Shown piece after piece: positions 35,395 through 43,522 of a stretch of DNA of 64,000 nt (position 1 is its first letter; every line of letters starts with the position of its first letter). The position numbers were made by a program, and so were the translations under genes. The DNA is taken from the NCBI RefSeq assembly GCF_014211915.1, contig NZ_CP060040.1, positions 806,001 to 870,000 on the forward strand. Direction: 5' to 3'. The notes under the pieces are model-generated. The model saw only the letters and a program-made list of their open reading frames with translations, had not been told where the DNA came from and ran no database searches. This DNA is from Burkholderia cenocepacia. GTDB taxonomy: Bacteria; Pseudomonadota; Gammaproteobacteria; Burkholderiales; Burkholderiaceae.

Positions 35395-35852
35395 AGGCGT
35401 TCGCGGGCCGTTTTGAAAAACGGCATCACACGTTCCGTTGATTGCAATATTTATCATCGACAGCGAAACGACCGCGAAGGTGCCGCCGAATAGAAATTTC
35501 CAATGTGCGCAGCGTGAACGAAAGAAACGGGCGATCACTTTTTTGCAGGCCGTGCCGTGACGCCAGGTCCGCGTCGGGACCAGCGCTTTTTTACAGAAAC
35601 CCGATGAAAAAAGCGGCCGGCCACACATTACGGCGGCGTGCGACGGCGCGGGGACGCGAGGGAGACGATCCACCACGCAGCCAGTGCGGGCGCAGCGCCC
35701 AGCGGCCATTGCCGCGACCGTGAGGTCCGAGCGCCACCAGGTACGTTGTTTGCTGGCGTTTTCACGCTCGCCCGGCGCGTTCGACGGCACGCCGCATGGC
35801 CGACAGGGGGCATGCCCCCGCACGACGGCAGCCGGTGCGATGCAAGGATGCA
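35395..35852 (+). other. Intergenic between the sigma-54 remnant and the hybrid kinase
   Basis: This 458-bp gap has an AT-rich part at 35420-35460 (GATTGCAATATTTATCATCG) that may be a promoter of the remnant gene. The missing N-terminus of the sigma-54 activator is not found here in any frame. No other gene was recognised. Confidence 0.4.
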
Positions 35853-37853
35853 ATGACGACTCTGACCCGTGAGGTGTTCCGGCAAGGTGCATGGGTCGTA
35901 CTGGCCGTCGGGCTCGCGACCGCGCTGCAGGCGTGGGCAATTCGGGCTGTCGGCGAGCACGCGCCCTTTGCGCCGCTGCCTTTTTACGCAGGTGTGGCGG
36001 CCGCCGCATGGCTGACGTCGTTCGGCGGCGGCCTCGCCGCGACCGCCGCCAGTGTCGGCGTGATCGGCGCATTGTGGTGGCGCGACGCGCCGCTGGCGAC
36101 GCTGTTGGCGCAAGCCGGCGCGTTCGTCGCGATCGGCTTCGTCGAATGCGTGCTGGTGGCGGCCGTGAAGCCGCTGCTTGCGAATGATCGATTGCGGGAG
36201 ATCGGCGATGACGATAGCGATTCGTACCCGTCGCACCGCGAGCCGTCGTCCGTCGCGAGCCTCTCCGGCGACGGGCTGCTGCGCCGGGTGGTCGACGCGT
36301 CGCCCGATGCAATCGTCGGGACCGATGCCGCGCGCAGGATCACCAGCTGGAATCCGGCCGCGGCCAGCATCTTCGGCATCGATACGGCCCAGGCGAGCGG
36401 CCGCGATATCGTCACGATGATCGCGCCGCGCTGGTTGCGCCGGCACGCGGTGCCCGCGTCGTTCGCGGACCTGCGCGCGCCGGTCGGGCCGCTCGACGTA
36501 CTGTGCGTGCGCTCCAACGGCGGCCGTTTTCGCGCCACCTTCGCCGCGTCGCCGATCGTCGACGCGCAGGGCCACTGCGCGGGCCTGTCGCTGACGCTGC
36601 GCGAAGCGGGCGAACGCCGCCGCAACGAACGCCACCACCTTCGCTCGCTGCGCGGCGCCCGCGACGCGCGCGTGCAGGCCGACGCGTCGAACCGGCTGAA
36701 GGACGAGCTGCTGGCGACGGTGTCGCACGAGCTGCGCACGCCGCTGAACGTGATCTACGGCTGGGTCGAGGTACTGCGCAACGCCGACGGGCAGGGCTTC
36801 GCGCAGCAGGCGGTCGACGCGATCGATCGCAGCGCGCGGTCGCTGTCGCACATGGTCGCCGATCTGCTCGACGCCTCGTCCCTCGCGACCGGCCGGCTGC
36901 GTCTCGAACGCGTGCCGGTCGACCTCGTGCGGATCGTGCGCGACGCCGCACGTGAACTCGACGCGACCGCCCAGGCGAACGGGCTCGTGCTGTCGACGGA
37001 ATACGCGATGCCGGCCTGCGTGATTCCCGCGGACGGCGAACGCCTGCGCCAGGTCCTGTCGAACCTGCTGTCGAACGCGATCAAGTTCACGCCGCCGGGC
37101 GGCCGCATCAACGTGTCGCTGACGCGCGCCGGCGAGCGCGTGCGGCTGTCCGTCTCCGACACCGGGCAAGGCATCGCGCCGGAATACCTGCCGCACCTGT
37201 TCGACACGTTCAGCCGGCCGGAAGGCGCGTTCACGTCGCCGAAGCGCGGTTTGGGGCTCGGCCTGTCGATCGTGCGCAACATCGCGCAGCTGCACGGCGG
37301 CGAGGTGGTCGCGACGAGCGCGGGCGCCGGGCGCGGCATGACCGTCACGGTGACGCTGCCGGCCGGCTGGGACGCCGACGATCCGACGGAGCAGCCGTCG
37401 CGGACCAAGGGCGCGTCCGACACGGTCGCGCTCGACGGCCAGCGCGTGCTGGTGGTCGACGACGACGCAACGTCCCGGACCAGCCTCGCGGCGGCGCTCG
37501 AAACGATGGGCGCACAGGTATCGACCGCGCGGTCGGGGCATGATGCGCTCGAAGTGGTGGAGCGGCAGCCGCCGAGCGTCGTGCTGTCGGATCTCGCGAT
37601 GCCGGACGGCGATGGTTACTGGCTGCTGGACCGGATCCGGCGCTTGCCGAACGGCGGCGGACATCTGCCGGTCGTCGCGGTGACCGCGCACGCCGGCAAG
37701 GCCGACCGGCGCCGGGTGATGGCCGCGGGGTTCGATGCGTATCTGTGCAAGCCGGTCGACATGCCGACGCTCGCAAGCGTGATCGTCGACGTCGTACCGG
37801 ATGACGCGGGCGACACGGGAGACACGGCAGACGGGAAGCCGCGCGAGCGGTAG
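35853..37853 (+). CDS. Hybrid sensor histidine kinase/response regulator with PAS domain
   Basis: The 666-residue protein has a membrane region at residues 10-110 (three or four segments, MASE/DUF4118-like), a PAS domain at about 140-250 (LLRRVVDASPDAIVGTDAAR), HisKA with His292 (ATVSHELRTPLNV), HATPase (VSDTGQGIAPEYL, GLGLGLSIV), and a C-terminal receiver (VVDDDATS, phosphoacceptor in LSDLAMPDGDG, LCKPVD). The membrane part and the absence of a periplasmic loop suggest that it senses something in the membrane or cytoplasm. ATG 35853 is preferred over 35796 by its AAGGA. The signal and output are unknown. It precedes the stress-gene run on the same strand. Confidence 0.9.
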   Translation: MTTLTREVFRQGAWVVLAVGLATALQAWAIRAVGEHAPFAPLPFYAGVAAAAWLTSFGGGLAATAASVGVIGALWWRDAPLATLLAQAGAFVAIGFVECVLVAAVKPLLANDRLREIGDDDSDSYPSHREPSSVASLSGDGLLRRVVDASPDAIVGTDAARRITSWNPAAASIFGIDTAQASGRDIVTMIAPRWLRRHAVPASFADLRAPVGPLDVLCVRSNGGRFRATFAASPIVDAQGHCAGLSLTLREAGERRRNERHHLRSLRGARDARVQADASNRLKDELLATVSHELRTPLNVIYGWVEVLRNADGQGFAQQAVDAIDRSARSLSHMVADLLDASSLATGRLRLERVPVDLVRIVRDAARELDATAQANGLVLSTEYAMPACVIPADGERLRQVLSNLLSNAIKFTPPGGRINVSLTRAGERVRLSVSDTGQGIAPEYLPHLFDTFSRPEGAFTSPKRGLGLGLSIVRNIAQLHGGEVVATSAGAGRGMTVTVTLPAGWDADDPTEQPSRTKGASDTVALDGQRVLVVDDDATSRTSLAAALETMGAQVSTARSGHDALEVVERQPPSVVLSDLAMPDGDGYWLLDRIRRLPNGGGHLPVVAVTAHAGKADRRRVMAAGFDAYLCKPVDMPTLASVIVDVVPDDAGDTGDTADGKPRER

Positions 37854-37910
37854 CCAGCCGTATCCATACGGCGCGGCGGCGGGTCGATCGCATACGAAAA
37901 AGGAGGCACG

Positions 37911-38321
37911 ATGGACGCAACGGAAAACACGCGGCACGACCGCACCGGCGGCAAGCCGGCGCGCACGCGACGCAGGACGCCGGCCGTGCCGATCGCGAGC
38001 ATACTGATGCTGTCGTGTGCATGGATCGCGACACCCCGCTACGCATCGGCCGAGGAGGGCACGCGTGCGAAGCTCGCGAGCCAGGCGTCGGCCGTCGGGG
38101 GCCAGATCCGCGATGCGACGCTCGCGTCCCGTGTCAGGGCCGCGCTCGTCGCCGAACGCGGCCTGGCCTCCGGCGACATCGACGTGCAGGTGCGCGACCG
38201 CGTGGCCGAACTGACGGGCAACGTGCCCGACGAGCGGCAACGCGCGACCGCGATCCGCGTCGCGCACGACGTCAGCGGCGTGAGCGGCGTGCGCGACAAG
38301 CTGCAGATCCGCCGGAAGTAA
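37911..38321 (+). CDS. BON-domain exported/periplasmic protein
   Basis: This 136-residue protein has a hydrophobic stretch at residues 27-45 (PIASILMLSCAWIA) that can serve as a signal/anchor, then a BON domain at residues 70-134 (IRDATLASRVRAALVAERGL, IDVQVRDRVAELTGNVPD, VSGVRDKLQI). BON domains bind phospholipids and are common in envelope stress proteins such as OsmY. It has a perfect AGGAGG ribosome site and is the first of a run of small same-strand genes. Confidence 0.85.
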   Translation: MDATENTRHDRTGGKPARTRRRTPAVPIASILMLSCAWIATPRYASAEEGTRAKLASQASAVGGQIRDATLASRVRAALVAERGLASGDIDVQVRDRVAELTGNVPDERQRATAIRVAHDVSGVSGVRDKLQIRRK

Positions 38322-38400
38322 CGTGATGCGCGGGCAAGCGCCGGGCCGATCGGGCGTCGCGCGCCCGCGACCCTGCGCGTCACCGGGCAGGAGGTTCGAC

Positions 38401-38946
38401 ATGGACACCATCATCGCGGGCCGTTTCTCGCGGCTCGAGCAGGCGGAACGCTGCGCGGAGCAATTGCGCGGCCACGCCATGCACCGGGACGACGTGAAGG
38501 TCTTCTTTCTCAATCCGCCCGGACAGCACGCACTGTTCTGGCTTGGCGGCGACGTCTATGCGGACTCCGCCGCGCGGCCGGGCGGCCTCGGTGCGCTGGA
38601 AGGCGTGGCCATCGGCGCGATCGTCGGGCTCGCCGGGGCCGCGCTGCTGTATCTGGGCGGGCTGCATTCCCCGCTCGCGTGGATCGGCGTGCCGCTCGTG
38701 GGCGGCTATGTCGGCGCGTTGTGCGGCGCGCTCAGCCGGATGCGCGGCGATGCGCCGGAAGGGCACGGCGCGCTGAAGCAATGCGAAAACGGCGTGGTGC
38801 TGGCGGCGCACGTGACGCGACGCACGATCACGTTCGCGGAGCGGACGATGCTCGCCGCCGGCGCGCTGTCGGTGGAGCGCACCGAGGGCGCGTGGCACAA
38901 CGGCGCATGGACCGATTTCTTCACGTCGGCCCATCGTCCCGCGTGA
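38401..38946 (+). CDS. Glycine-zipper membrane protein, stress-associated (181 aa)
   Basis: The first 45 residues resemble the general-stress/YflT-type start (IIAGRFSRLEQAERCAEQLR). Residues 62-110 are hydrophobic with repeated small residues (ALEGVAIGAIVGLAGAALLY and GGYVGALCGAL), a glycine-zipper hairpin for membrane insertion. It ends in a cytosolic Thr-rich domain. The family is not exactly recognised. CAGGAGG precedes ATG 38401. It is likely an envelope stress protein by context; the function is unknown. Confidence 0.72.
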   Translation: MDTIIAGRFSRLEQAERCAEQLRGHAMHRDDVKVFFLNPPGQHALFWLGGDVYADSAARPGGLGALEGVAIGAIVGLAGAALLYLGGLHSPLAWIGVPLVGGYVGALCGALSRMRGDAPEGHGALKQCENGVVLAAHVTRRTITFAERTMLAAGALSVERTEGAWHNGAWTDFFTSAHRPA

Positions 38947-38995
38947 CGGCAAGCCGCACCGAGGACCCGCTCCGTCGCATGACACGGAGGCCCGG

Positions 38996-39634
38996 ATGAG
39001 CACAAACCGAACAATCCGGAGGATGAAGCGGGGCGGGCGTCGGCCAGTGGCGGTCGTCACGCTGACTACCGCCGCCGGCGTCCTGACGTTCGCGCTCTCG
39101 CACGCGCAAGCGCCGCCCGCTTCGTCCGCGCAGGTCGCGCCGGGGGTCATCCGTCCCGGCCCCACCGCCGACGAGCCCGGCCTGACGCAGCGGCCGATCG
39201 GCATCGACGCCGAGTTCGTCGACAAGGCGGGCATGATCGGCAAGGTGGAGCGACAGGCCAGCCAACTCGCGCTCGACCGTTCGTCGAACGCGGACGTGAA
39301 GGCCTTCGCGCGCCGGATGCTCGACGATCACGCGCGTATCGCGGACGAATTGCGCCACATCGGTGCGCAGAAAGGCGTGCCGGTCCAGACGCGGATGCTC
39401 GTCGATCCAGCGGTCACGGCATTGCGAGCGAAAGACGGGCGCGCGTTCGATACGGCGTACGTGGCGCTAGCCGGTCCGCCCGCGCACGAAGCGGCGATCC
39501 GGCTTTACGAAACCGAGGCGAAAGACGGCCGCGACCCGCAGCTTCGCGCGTTCGCGGCCCGCACGCTGCCGGTGTTGAACGCACACCTGAACGCCGCGCG
39601 GCAACTCGCGAAGACGGTGGCCGCCGCGCAGTGA
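38996..39634 (+). CDS. DUF4142 (ferritin-like) exported protein
   Basis: The 212-residue protein has an N-terminal hydrophobic signal segment (residues 17-37, VAVVTLTTAAGVLTFALSHA), then DUF4142: EFVDKAGMIGKVERQASQLA, DVKAFARRMLDDHARIADEL and later helices. The fold is a four-helix bundle. The function is unknown; such proteins are periplasmic and stress-linked. CGGAGG precedes ATG 38996. It is convergent with the PRC-barrel gene, 22 bp between stops. Confidence 0.85.
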   Translation: MSTNRTIRRMKRGGRRPVAVVTLTTAAGVLTFALSHAQAPPASSAQVAPGVIRPGPTADEPGLTQRPIGIDAEFVDKAGMIGKVERQASQLALDRSSNADVKAFARRMLDDHARIADELRHIGAQKGVPVQTRMLVDPAVTALRAKDGRAFDTAYVALAGPPAHEAAIRLYETEAKDGRDPQLRAFAARTLPVLNAHLNAARQLAKTVAAAQ

Positions 39635-39656
39635 CCGACCTTCCGGCCGGCAGGCT

Positions 39657-40160
39657 TCAGTGGTGCCGCGTGCCGTCTTCGGGGTCGTCCGGCGACGCCT
39701 CGTACGGCGGCGAGTCCAGGGCCGTTTCGCCTTCCTCGATTAGCCAGTACGGCGAACGGCCGTAGTACGCATGCAGTGCTTCGGCCCATTCGGGGTCGGC
39801 CATCGCGGGCCAGCGGCTCTTGTCGAAGCCGGGCGCTTCGCGCACACGGGCGGTGTCGACGGGCAGCACGAAGCATTGGCGCTCGGCATCGAGCACGAGC
39901 GCATTCCACGGCACCGCGAGCAGCTTGTCGCCGATCCCGAGCAGGCCGCCGGACGACACGACCGCATACGCGATCCGCCCGGCGCGCACGTCCAGCATGA
40001 TGTTGGCGATCTTGCCGATATCGTCGCCGTCGATCGTCAGCACGCGATCGCCTTCGAACGTGCTGGCGGCCATCACGTCGGGCCCCGGCCCGCGTCCGGC
40101 CGTGCGCGGGGTCGTGCCGACGATGCGCGCGGCGTCGCGCGACGGTTTGTCCGTTGTCAT
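39657..40160 (-). CDS. PRC-barrel domain protein
   Basis: The product is 167 residues. The PRC barrel covers residues 30-105 (GDRVLTIDGDDIGKIANIML, RIAYAVVSSGGLLGIGDKLL, VPWNALVLDAERQCFVLP). It is followed by YYGRSPYWLIEEGETALDSP. PRC barrels act in ribosome maturation or bacterial stress proteins; here the role is unknown. ATG 40160 follows AGGAGG (6-8 nt). It is leftward, and the next leftward gene upstream is the CBS-domain gene. Confidence 0.83.
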   Translation of the reverse strand: MTTDKPSRDAARIVGTTPRTAGRGPGPDVMAASTFEGDRVLTIDGDDIGKIANIMLDVRAGRIAYAVVSSGGLLGIGDKLLAVPWNALVLDAERQCFVLPVDTARVREAPGFDKSRWPAMADPEWAEALHAYYGRSPYWLIEEGETALDSPPYEASPDDPEDGTRHH

Positions 40161-40267
40161 CGAAAACCTCCTGGTCGAAGCGGCAACCCGGTCCGCGCGC
40201 AAATTCATTGCGCGCGTATTTCGTCGGGGCAACAGGCCGCGCGGGATGATGGGGGGACGCCAGTCGG

Positions 40268-40699
40268 TCAGCGGCGGCGCGGCAACGACACGTCCTCGAG
40301 CGTATTGGCGAGCTCGTCGCGCGCCGGGCCGCCCGCGCGCGTCGCGATGTCGCCGAGCGACACCATGCCGACCAGCTTCAGGCTGCGGTCGAGCACCGGC
40401 AAACGGTGCAGTTGCACGTCGGCCATCCGTTGCTGGACGTCGCCGACGCCGTCGTCCTCGACGCACCACTGCACGGGCCTGGACGCGACCGCCTGCACGG
40501 GCGTGTCGGGCGAGTGGCCATGCGACAGCGCCCGGACCGCGAGGTCGCGATCGGTCACGATCGCGACGAGCTCGGTGCCGTCGCACACGGGCAGCACACC
40601 GATATCGAAGCGCTGCATCAATTCGGCCGCATGGCGAATCGTGTCGGTCGGCGCGACGCAGACTACGTCGCGCGACATGATCTCGTTGACGCGATACAT
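40268..40699 (-). CDS. Two-CBS-domain protein
   Basis: This 143-residue protein has two CBS motifs: IMSRDVVCVAPTDTIRHAAELM to IVTDRDLAVRA (residues 7-57) and VQAVASRPVQ to LVGMVSLGDIATR (68-125). Such stand-alone pairs bind adenosine ligands (AMP, ATP or S-adenosylmethionine) and regulate partner proteins. It starts MYRVNEIMS with AGGAGG before it. The partner is unknown. It is in the same small-gene run. Confidence 0.87.
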   Translation of the reverse strand: MYRVNEIMSRDVVCVAPTDTIRHAAELMQRFDIGVLPVCDGTELVAIVTDRDLAVRALSHGHSPDTPVQAVASRPVQWCVEDDGVGDVQQRMADVQLHRLPVLDRSLKLVGMVSLGDIATRAGGPARDELANTLEDVSLPRRR

Positions 40700-40851
40700 G
40701 AACGCCTCCTTCGTGATCGGAACGATACGGGAGCAGGCCGCGTGCCGCGCGCGATGCGCACACGCCGGGCCTGGGTTGCCGAGCGACGGAGAAATTTGCC
40801 AGCCCGCTTGTACATCTTCCACGGCGGCAGCCGCGGCGTCGACGCGGGACG

Positions 40852-40971
40852 TCAGTGGCCGATGCCCGTCATCGTGACGATCGCCAGCACCACCGCGCTT
40901 TCGATCGCGGCCAGCGCCGCGACGCCGGCAGCACCGCTGATTTCATGCCATCTGCGTTCAAGGACCTTCAT
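40852..40971 (-). CDS. Small membrane protein (39 aa) with a strong ribosome site
   Basis: The frame begins MKVLERRWHEISG after AGGAGG and encodes 39 residues ending with GIGH. Residues 12-36 are hydrophobic (AAGVAALAAIESAVVLAIVT), consistent with a single membrane helix. It has no recognised family. The perfect AGGAGG, shared with its neighbours, and its location between two small genes on the same strand argue that it is expressed. It is a hypothetical small membrane protein. Confidence 0.6.
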   Translation of the reverse strand: MKVLERRWHEISGAAGVAALAAIESAVVLAIVTMTGIGH

Positions 40972-41034
40972 CGGATTGCCTCCTGATCTGGCCGGCGCGC
41001 GCACTGCCATTGCACCGCGCGCCGGGTGCCGCCG

Positions 41035-41283
41035 TCAGCCGTGATCGCGGGGCGGGGAAGGGACGTGCGGCGCGCGACGTTCGCGCTCGCCGGACGGCTT
41101 GGCGGGGTCGATACGCGTCGCACCGCCGACGGCGGGCGGGTCGCTGGCCGGGAACGTCTCCTCGAGCCCTTCGTCGATGCGCTCCTCCGTCTTGTCTTCG
41201 GACGGCGGACGCGACGTGGCGAGCCGGAGCAGGCCGGCAGCCGCTGACACGGCGTCGCGGCGACCGGGGGCGTGAGCGGTCAT
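41035..41283 (-). CDS. Conserved small protein with EETFPASDPPA motif (82 aa)
   Basis: The 82-residue protein has the block TEERIDEGLEETFPASDPPAVGG at about residues 32-54, a motif that recurs in many small proteobacterial proteins (IDEALEESFPASDPPA), followed by a basic tail. No membrane segment is present. The role is unknown. AAGGAGG precedes ATG 41283. It belongs to the small-gene run and is leftward. Confidence 0.75.
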   Translation of the reverse strand: MTAHAPGRRDAVSAAAGLLRLATSRPPSEDKTEERIDEGLEETFPASDPPAVGGATRIDPAKPSGERERRAPHVPSPPRDHG

Positions 41284-41421
41284 GATCGAACCTCCTTGTC
41301 GATGAGAAGGCGCAAGCGGCGTACCCGCGGCATCCGCGGCACGACGCTTGCAAGCCGGCGGGACCGGCCGGGCATGCGGATACGACGCATACGCGTCCGG
41401 TATGGACGAGAGGACATCGCG

Positions 41422-41721
41422 ATGAATGCAGCCAGGGAAAGGATACGTTACGACGCGAACGTCTGCGGCGGCGACTTCGGCCACGTTCGCGAGCGTTTCG
41501 CCGCATGGAAGCGCGAATCGCTGGTCTATCGACCGGAGCGGCGCATGTTCGACGGCAAGGACGAGGTGCGCGCACTGAACGACACCGTCTACGACGGTCC
41601 CGAACGTGCGCAGCAGGCGCTCGTCGCGCGATGCGAACCGTCCGATCCGTTCGCGCTCGCCGTGCAACTGAGCGCCGAGGGGCGCACGATGTGGCTGGTC
41701 ATGGCGGCTTACGACGCCTGA
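41422..41721 (+). CDS. Hypothetical small protein (99 aa)
   Basis: This cytosolic protein starts MNAARERIRYDANVCGGDFG with a moderate GAGGAC site. It has one Cys pair (C15, C71) and mixed charged sequence (WKRESLVYRPERRMFDGKDE) with no membrane segment. I do not recognise it. The gene is rightward at the start of another small gene pair (41422 and 41817), probably co-transcribed. Confidence 0.6.
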   Translation: MNAARERIRYDANVCGGDFGHVRERFAAWKRESLVYRPERRMFDGKDEVRALNDTVYDGPERAQQALVARCEPSDPFALAVQLSAEGRTMWLVMAAYDA

Positions 41722-41816
41722 ACCGGGCGACCGGGGTTCACGGCGCGGGAGCGGGCACGGCGCTTGCGGAGGCTCGCTTCGCCATCGAGATGCGCGCGCC
41801 GTCGCGCAGGAGTGAC

Positions 41817-42341
41817 ATGAACACGCCATCCATGCTGCACCGCCCCGAACCGACGACACCCGACGTCGACCCGGATCCGCCGCCGCCCGGGCACGACGAC
41901 CCGGTCGATCCGCCCGTGCCCGACGGCTTGCCGCAGGGCGACCCGCCGTCGAACCCGTCGCCGATGCGGATGCCGGGCGGGGGCAGTGTGCCGCCACCGG
42001 CCGCGCGAACACTGAAAAGGAGGACCGTCATGGACATTCACGTGCAATCGCCAGACAAGCGCGCGATCGCTCAGGTACTGGGCCGCTATTTCGAATCGCG
42101 TTCGCTGCACTATCACATCGAGGAGTTGCCGGGCGGCGTGCTGCAGATCGGTTTTCGCGCCAGCGGCCGCCCGGTCGCCGTCACGGTTTCGTTCGACGAT
42201 GCCGCGTACGACACCTACACGCACTGGGACGCGAGCCAGAAGCAGCTCGCGCTCGGCCGGCTCGCCGACGGCTTCTCGCGAATGATGTCGACGCGCAGTC
42301 CGGCCGCGCTCGCCGGCGACTATCACGTCGAGCGTTTCTGA
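41817..42341 (+). CDS. Proline-rich N-terminus in frame with a small alpha/beta domain, two possible starts
   Basis: The longest product is 174 residues from ATG 41817 (CAGGAG, 5 nt). It begins with a Pro-rich, Asp-rich segment of about 65 residues (TPDVDPDPPPPGHDDPVDPP), then a folded domain from MDIHVQSPDKRAIAQ to YHVERF. An internal ATG at 42030 has its own AAGGAGG and would give the 103-residue folded domain alone. Either two proteins are made in one frame, or two genes fused by loss of a stop. Which of these occurs cannot be told from the sequence. The family is not recognised. Confidence 0.65.
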   Translation: MNTPSMLHRPEPTTPDVDPDPPPPGHDDPVDPPVPDGLPQGDPPSNPSPMRMPGGGSVPPPAARTLKRRTVMDIHVQSPDKRAIAQVLGRYFESRSLHYHIEELPGGVLQIGFRASGRPVAVTVSFDDAAYDTYTHWDASQKQLALGRLADGFSRMMSTRSPAALAGDYHVERF

Positions 42342-42544
42342 TTCCGCAATCATCCGCCGGCTCCTGCCGGATTCCGGCAAAGTGCCCGTACACAACGGGC
42401 GCTTTGCGTCTGTGCGCGCGTCGCGTAGGATGTCCGTTAATTCAGCGCATGCTACGTTCGCGCCGCTGGCTGGCTGCCGTTGCAGCCGGTGAAGCGCGAC
42501 GCGCTTTCCCTCAGGTTCGTTTCGTGCAGCCGACGGAGATCGCC

Positions 42545-43426
42545 TTGACCACTGTTGCTCGCCTGTTGCAGTCACCCGGCGCACGCCGGTTCGTATCCAG
42601 CCTCTCGGCATTCGCGGCGCTCGCCGCCGCCGGCGCCCGCGACGCGTCGGCCCAGACGCCTTCGCCGCTCGGTGAATGGCAGTACACGGCGGGGGTCCCG
42701 CTCCAGAAACTCTTCGATCCGAACATCCCCACCTGGCAGGTGAGCGTCGGCGCCGCGATGACGCTGCAGCCGCGCTATGCGGGCTCCGACCGCTATCGCG
42801 TGATGGGCGGCCCGAATTTCGACATCCGCTATCGCGACCTGTTCTTCCTGTCGACCGGCGAGGGGCTCGGCGCGAACGTGCTGCGCGGGCCGAACTGGCG
42901 CGTGAGTTTGTCGGTCGGCTATGACCTCGGACGTCGGTCGGCCGACGATCTCGGCCACCTGAACGGTCTCGACAACATCAACGCGGCGCCCGTGATGAAG
43001 CTCGCGGCCGACTATGTGGTCTCGAAGGATTTCCCGCTCGTGCTGCGCGCGGACGTCCGGCGCAGCATCGGCGGGTCGAACGGCTGGACCGGCGATTTCT
43101 CCGCGTACATGCCGATGCCCGGCAGCAACGAGCACTTCTTCTGGTTCGCGGGGCCGACCGTGACGTTCGCCGACTCCCGCTACATGAACAGCTGGTTCGG
43201 CGTGAACCCTGGCGCCGCCGCGCGCTCGGGGCTGCCGGCCTATTCGTCGGGGGCCGGGATCAAGTCGGCCGGCGTGGGCATGACGATGGTGTGGTTCGTG
43301 AACAAGCACTGGTTCGTCACGATGGACGGCGCGCTCGAGCAGCTCGTCGGCCGGGCGGCGCGCAGCCCGATCACCCAGCAGTCGACCAACGGCGTGTTCG
43401 ACATGTCGGTGAATTACCAGTTCTGA
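42545..43426 (+). CDS. MipA/OmpV family outer-membrane protein
   Basis: The 293-residue protein starts with TTG 42545 (CGGAG before it) and has a signal peptide of about 36 residues (FVSSLSAFAALAAAGARDASA, then QTPSP). The mature part matches MipA/OmpV: WQVSVGAAMTLQPRYAGSDRY, RDLFFLSTGEGLG, GYDLGRRSADDLGHLNGL, and it ends with aromatic Phe (VNYQF), typical of beta-barrels assembled by BAM. MipA interacts with peptidoglycan enzymes in E. coli; OmpV may be a porin. The role here is uncertain. A longer upstream reading is less likely given the signal. Confidence 0.85.
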   Translation: MTTVARLLQSPGARRFVSSLSAFAALAAAGARDASAQTPSPLGEWQYTAGVPLQKLFDPNIPTWQVSVGAAMTLQPRYAGSDRYRVMGGPNFDIRYRDLFFLSTGEGLGANVLRGPNWRVSLSVGYDLGRRSADDLGHLNGLDNINAAPVMKLAADYVVSKDFPLVLRADVRRSIGGSNGWTGDFSAYMPMPGSNEHFFWFAGPTVTFADSRYMNSWFGVNPGAAARSGLPAYSSGAGIKSAGVGMTMVWFVNKHWFVTMDGALEQLVGRAARSPITQQSTNGVFDMSVNYQF

Positions 43427-43494
43427 CCGGGACCGGGCGGCGGAAGGGCCATGCAGCGTGCGGCATGGCCCGTCATATTTGATATGATTGCGAC

Positions 43495-43510
43495 CTGTAC
43501 AAACGTACAG
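43495..43510 (+). promoter_or_regulatory. LexA-type SOS box CTGT-ACAAACGT-ACAG
   Basis: This is a perfect CTGT-N8-ACAG dyad, also symmetric in its inner bases (CTGTAC-AAAC-GTACAG). It is 12 bp before the GTG start of the nuclease gene, within the promoter of the nuclease-helicase pair. This is the usual position for LexA repression. Confidence 0.7.
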
Positions 43511-43522
43511 TGATCGATCCCC

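Noticed and set aside
35628..38513. A 961-residue minus-strand frame over the hybrid kinase and BON gene
   Set aside because: It is antisense to recognised domains on the plus strand (PAS, HisKA, BON) and has no domain of its own.
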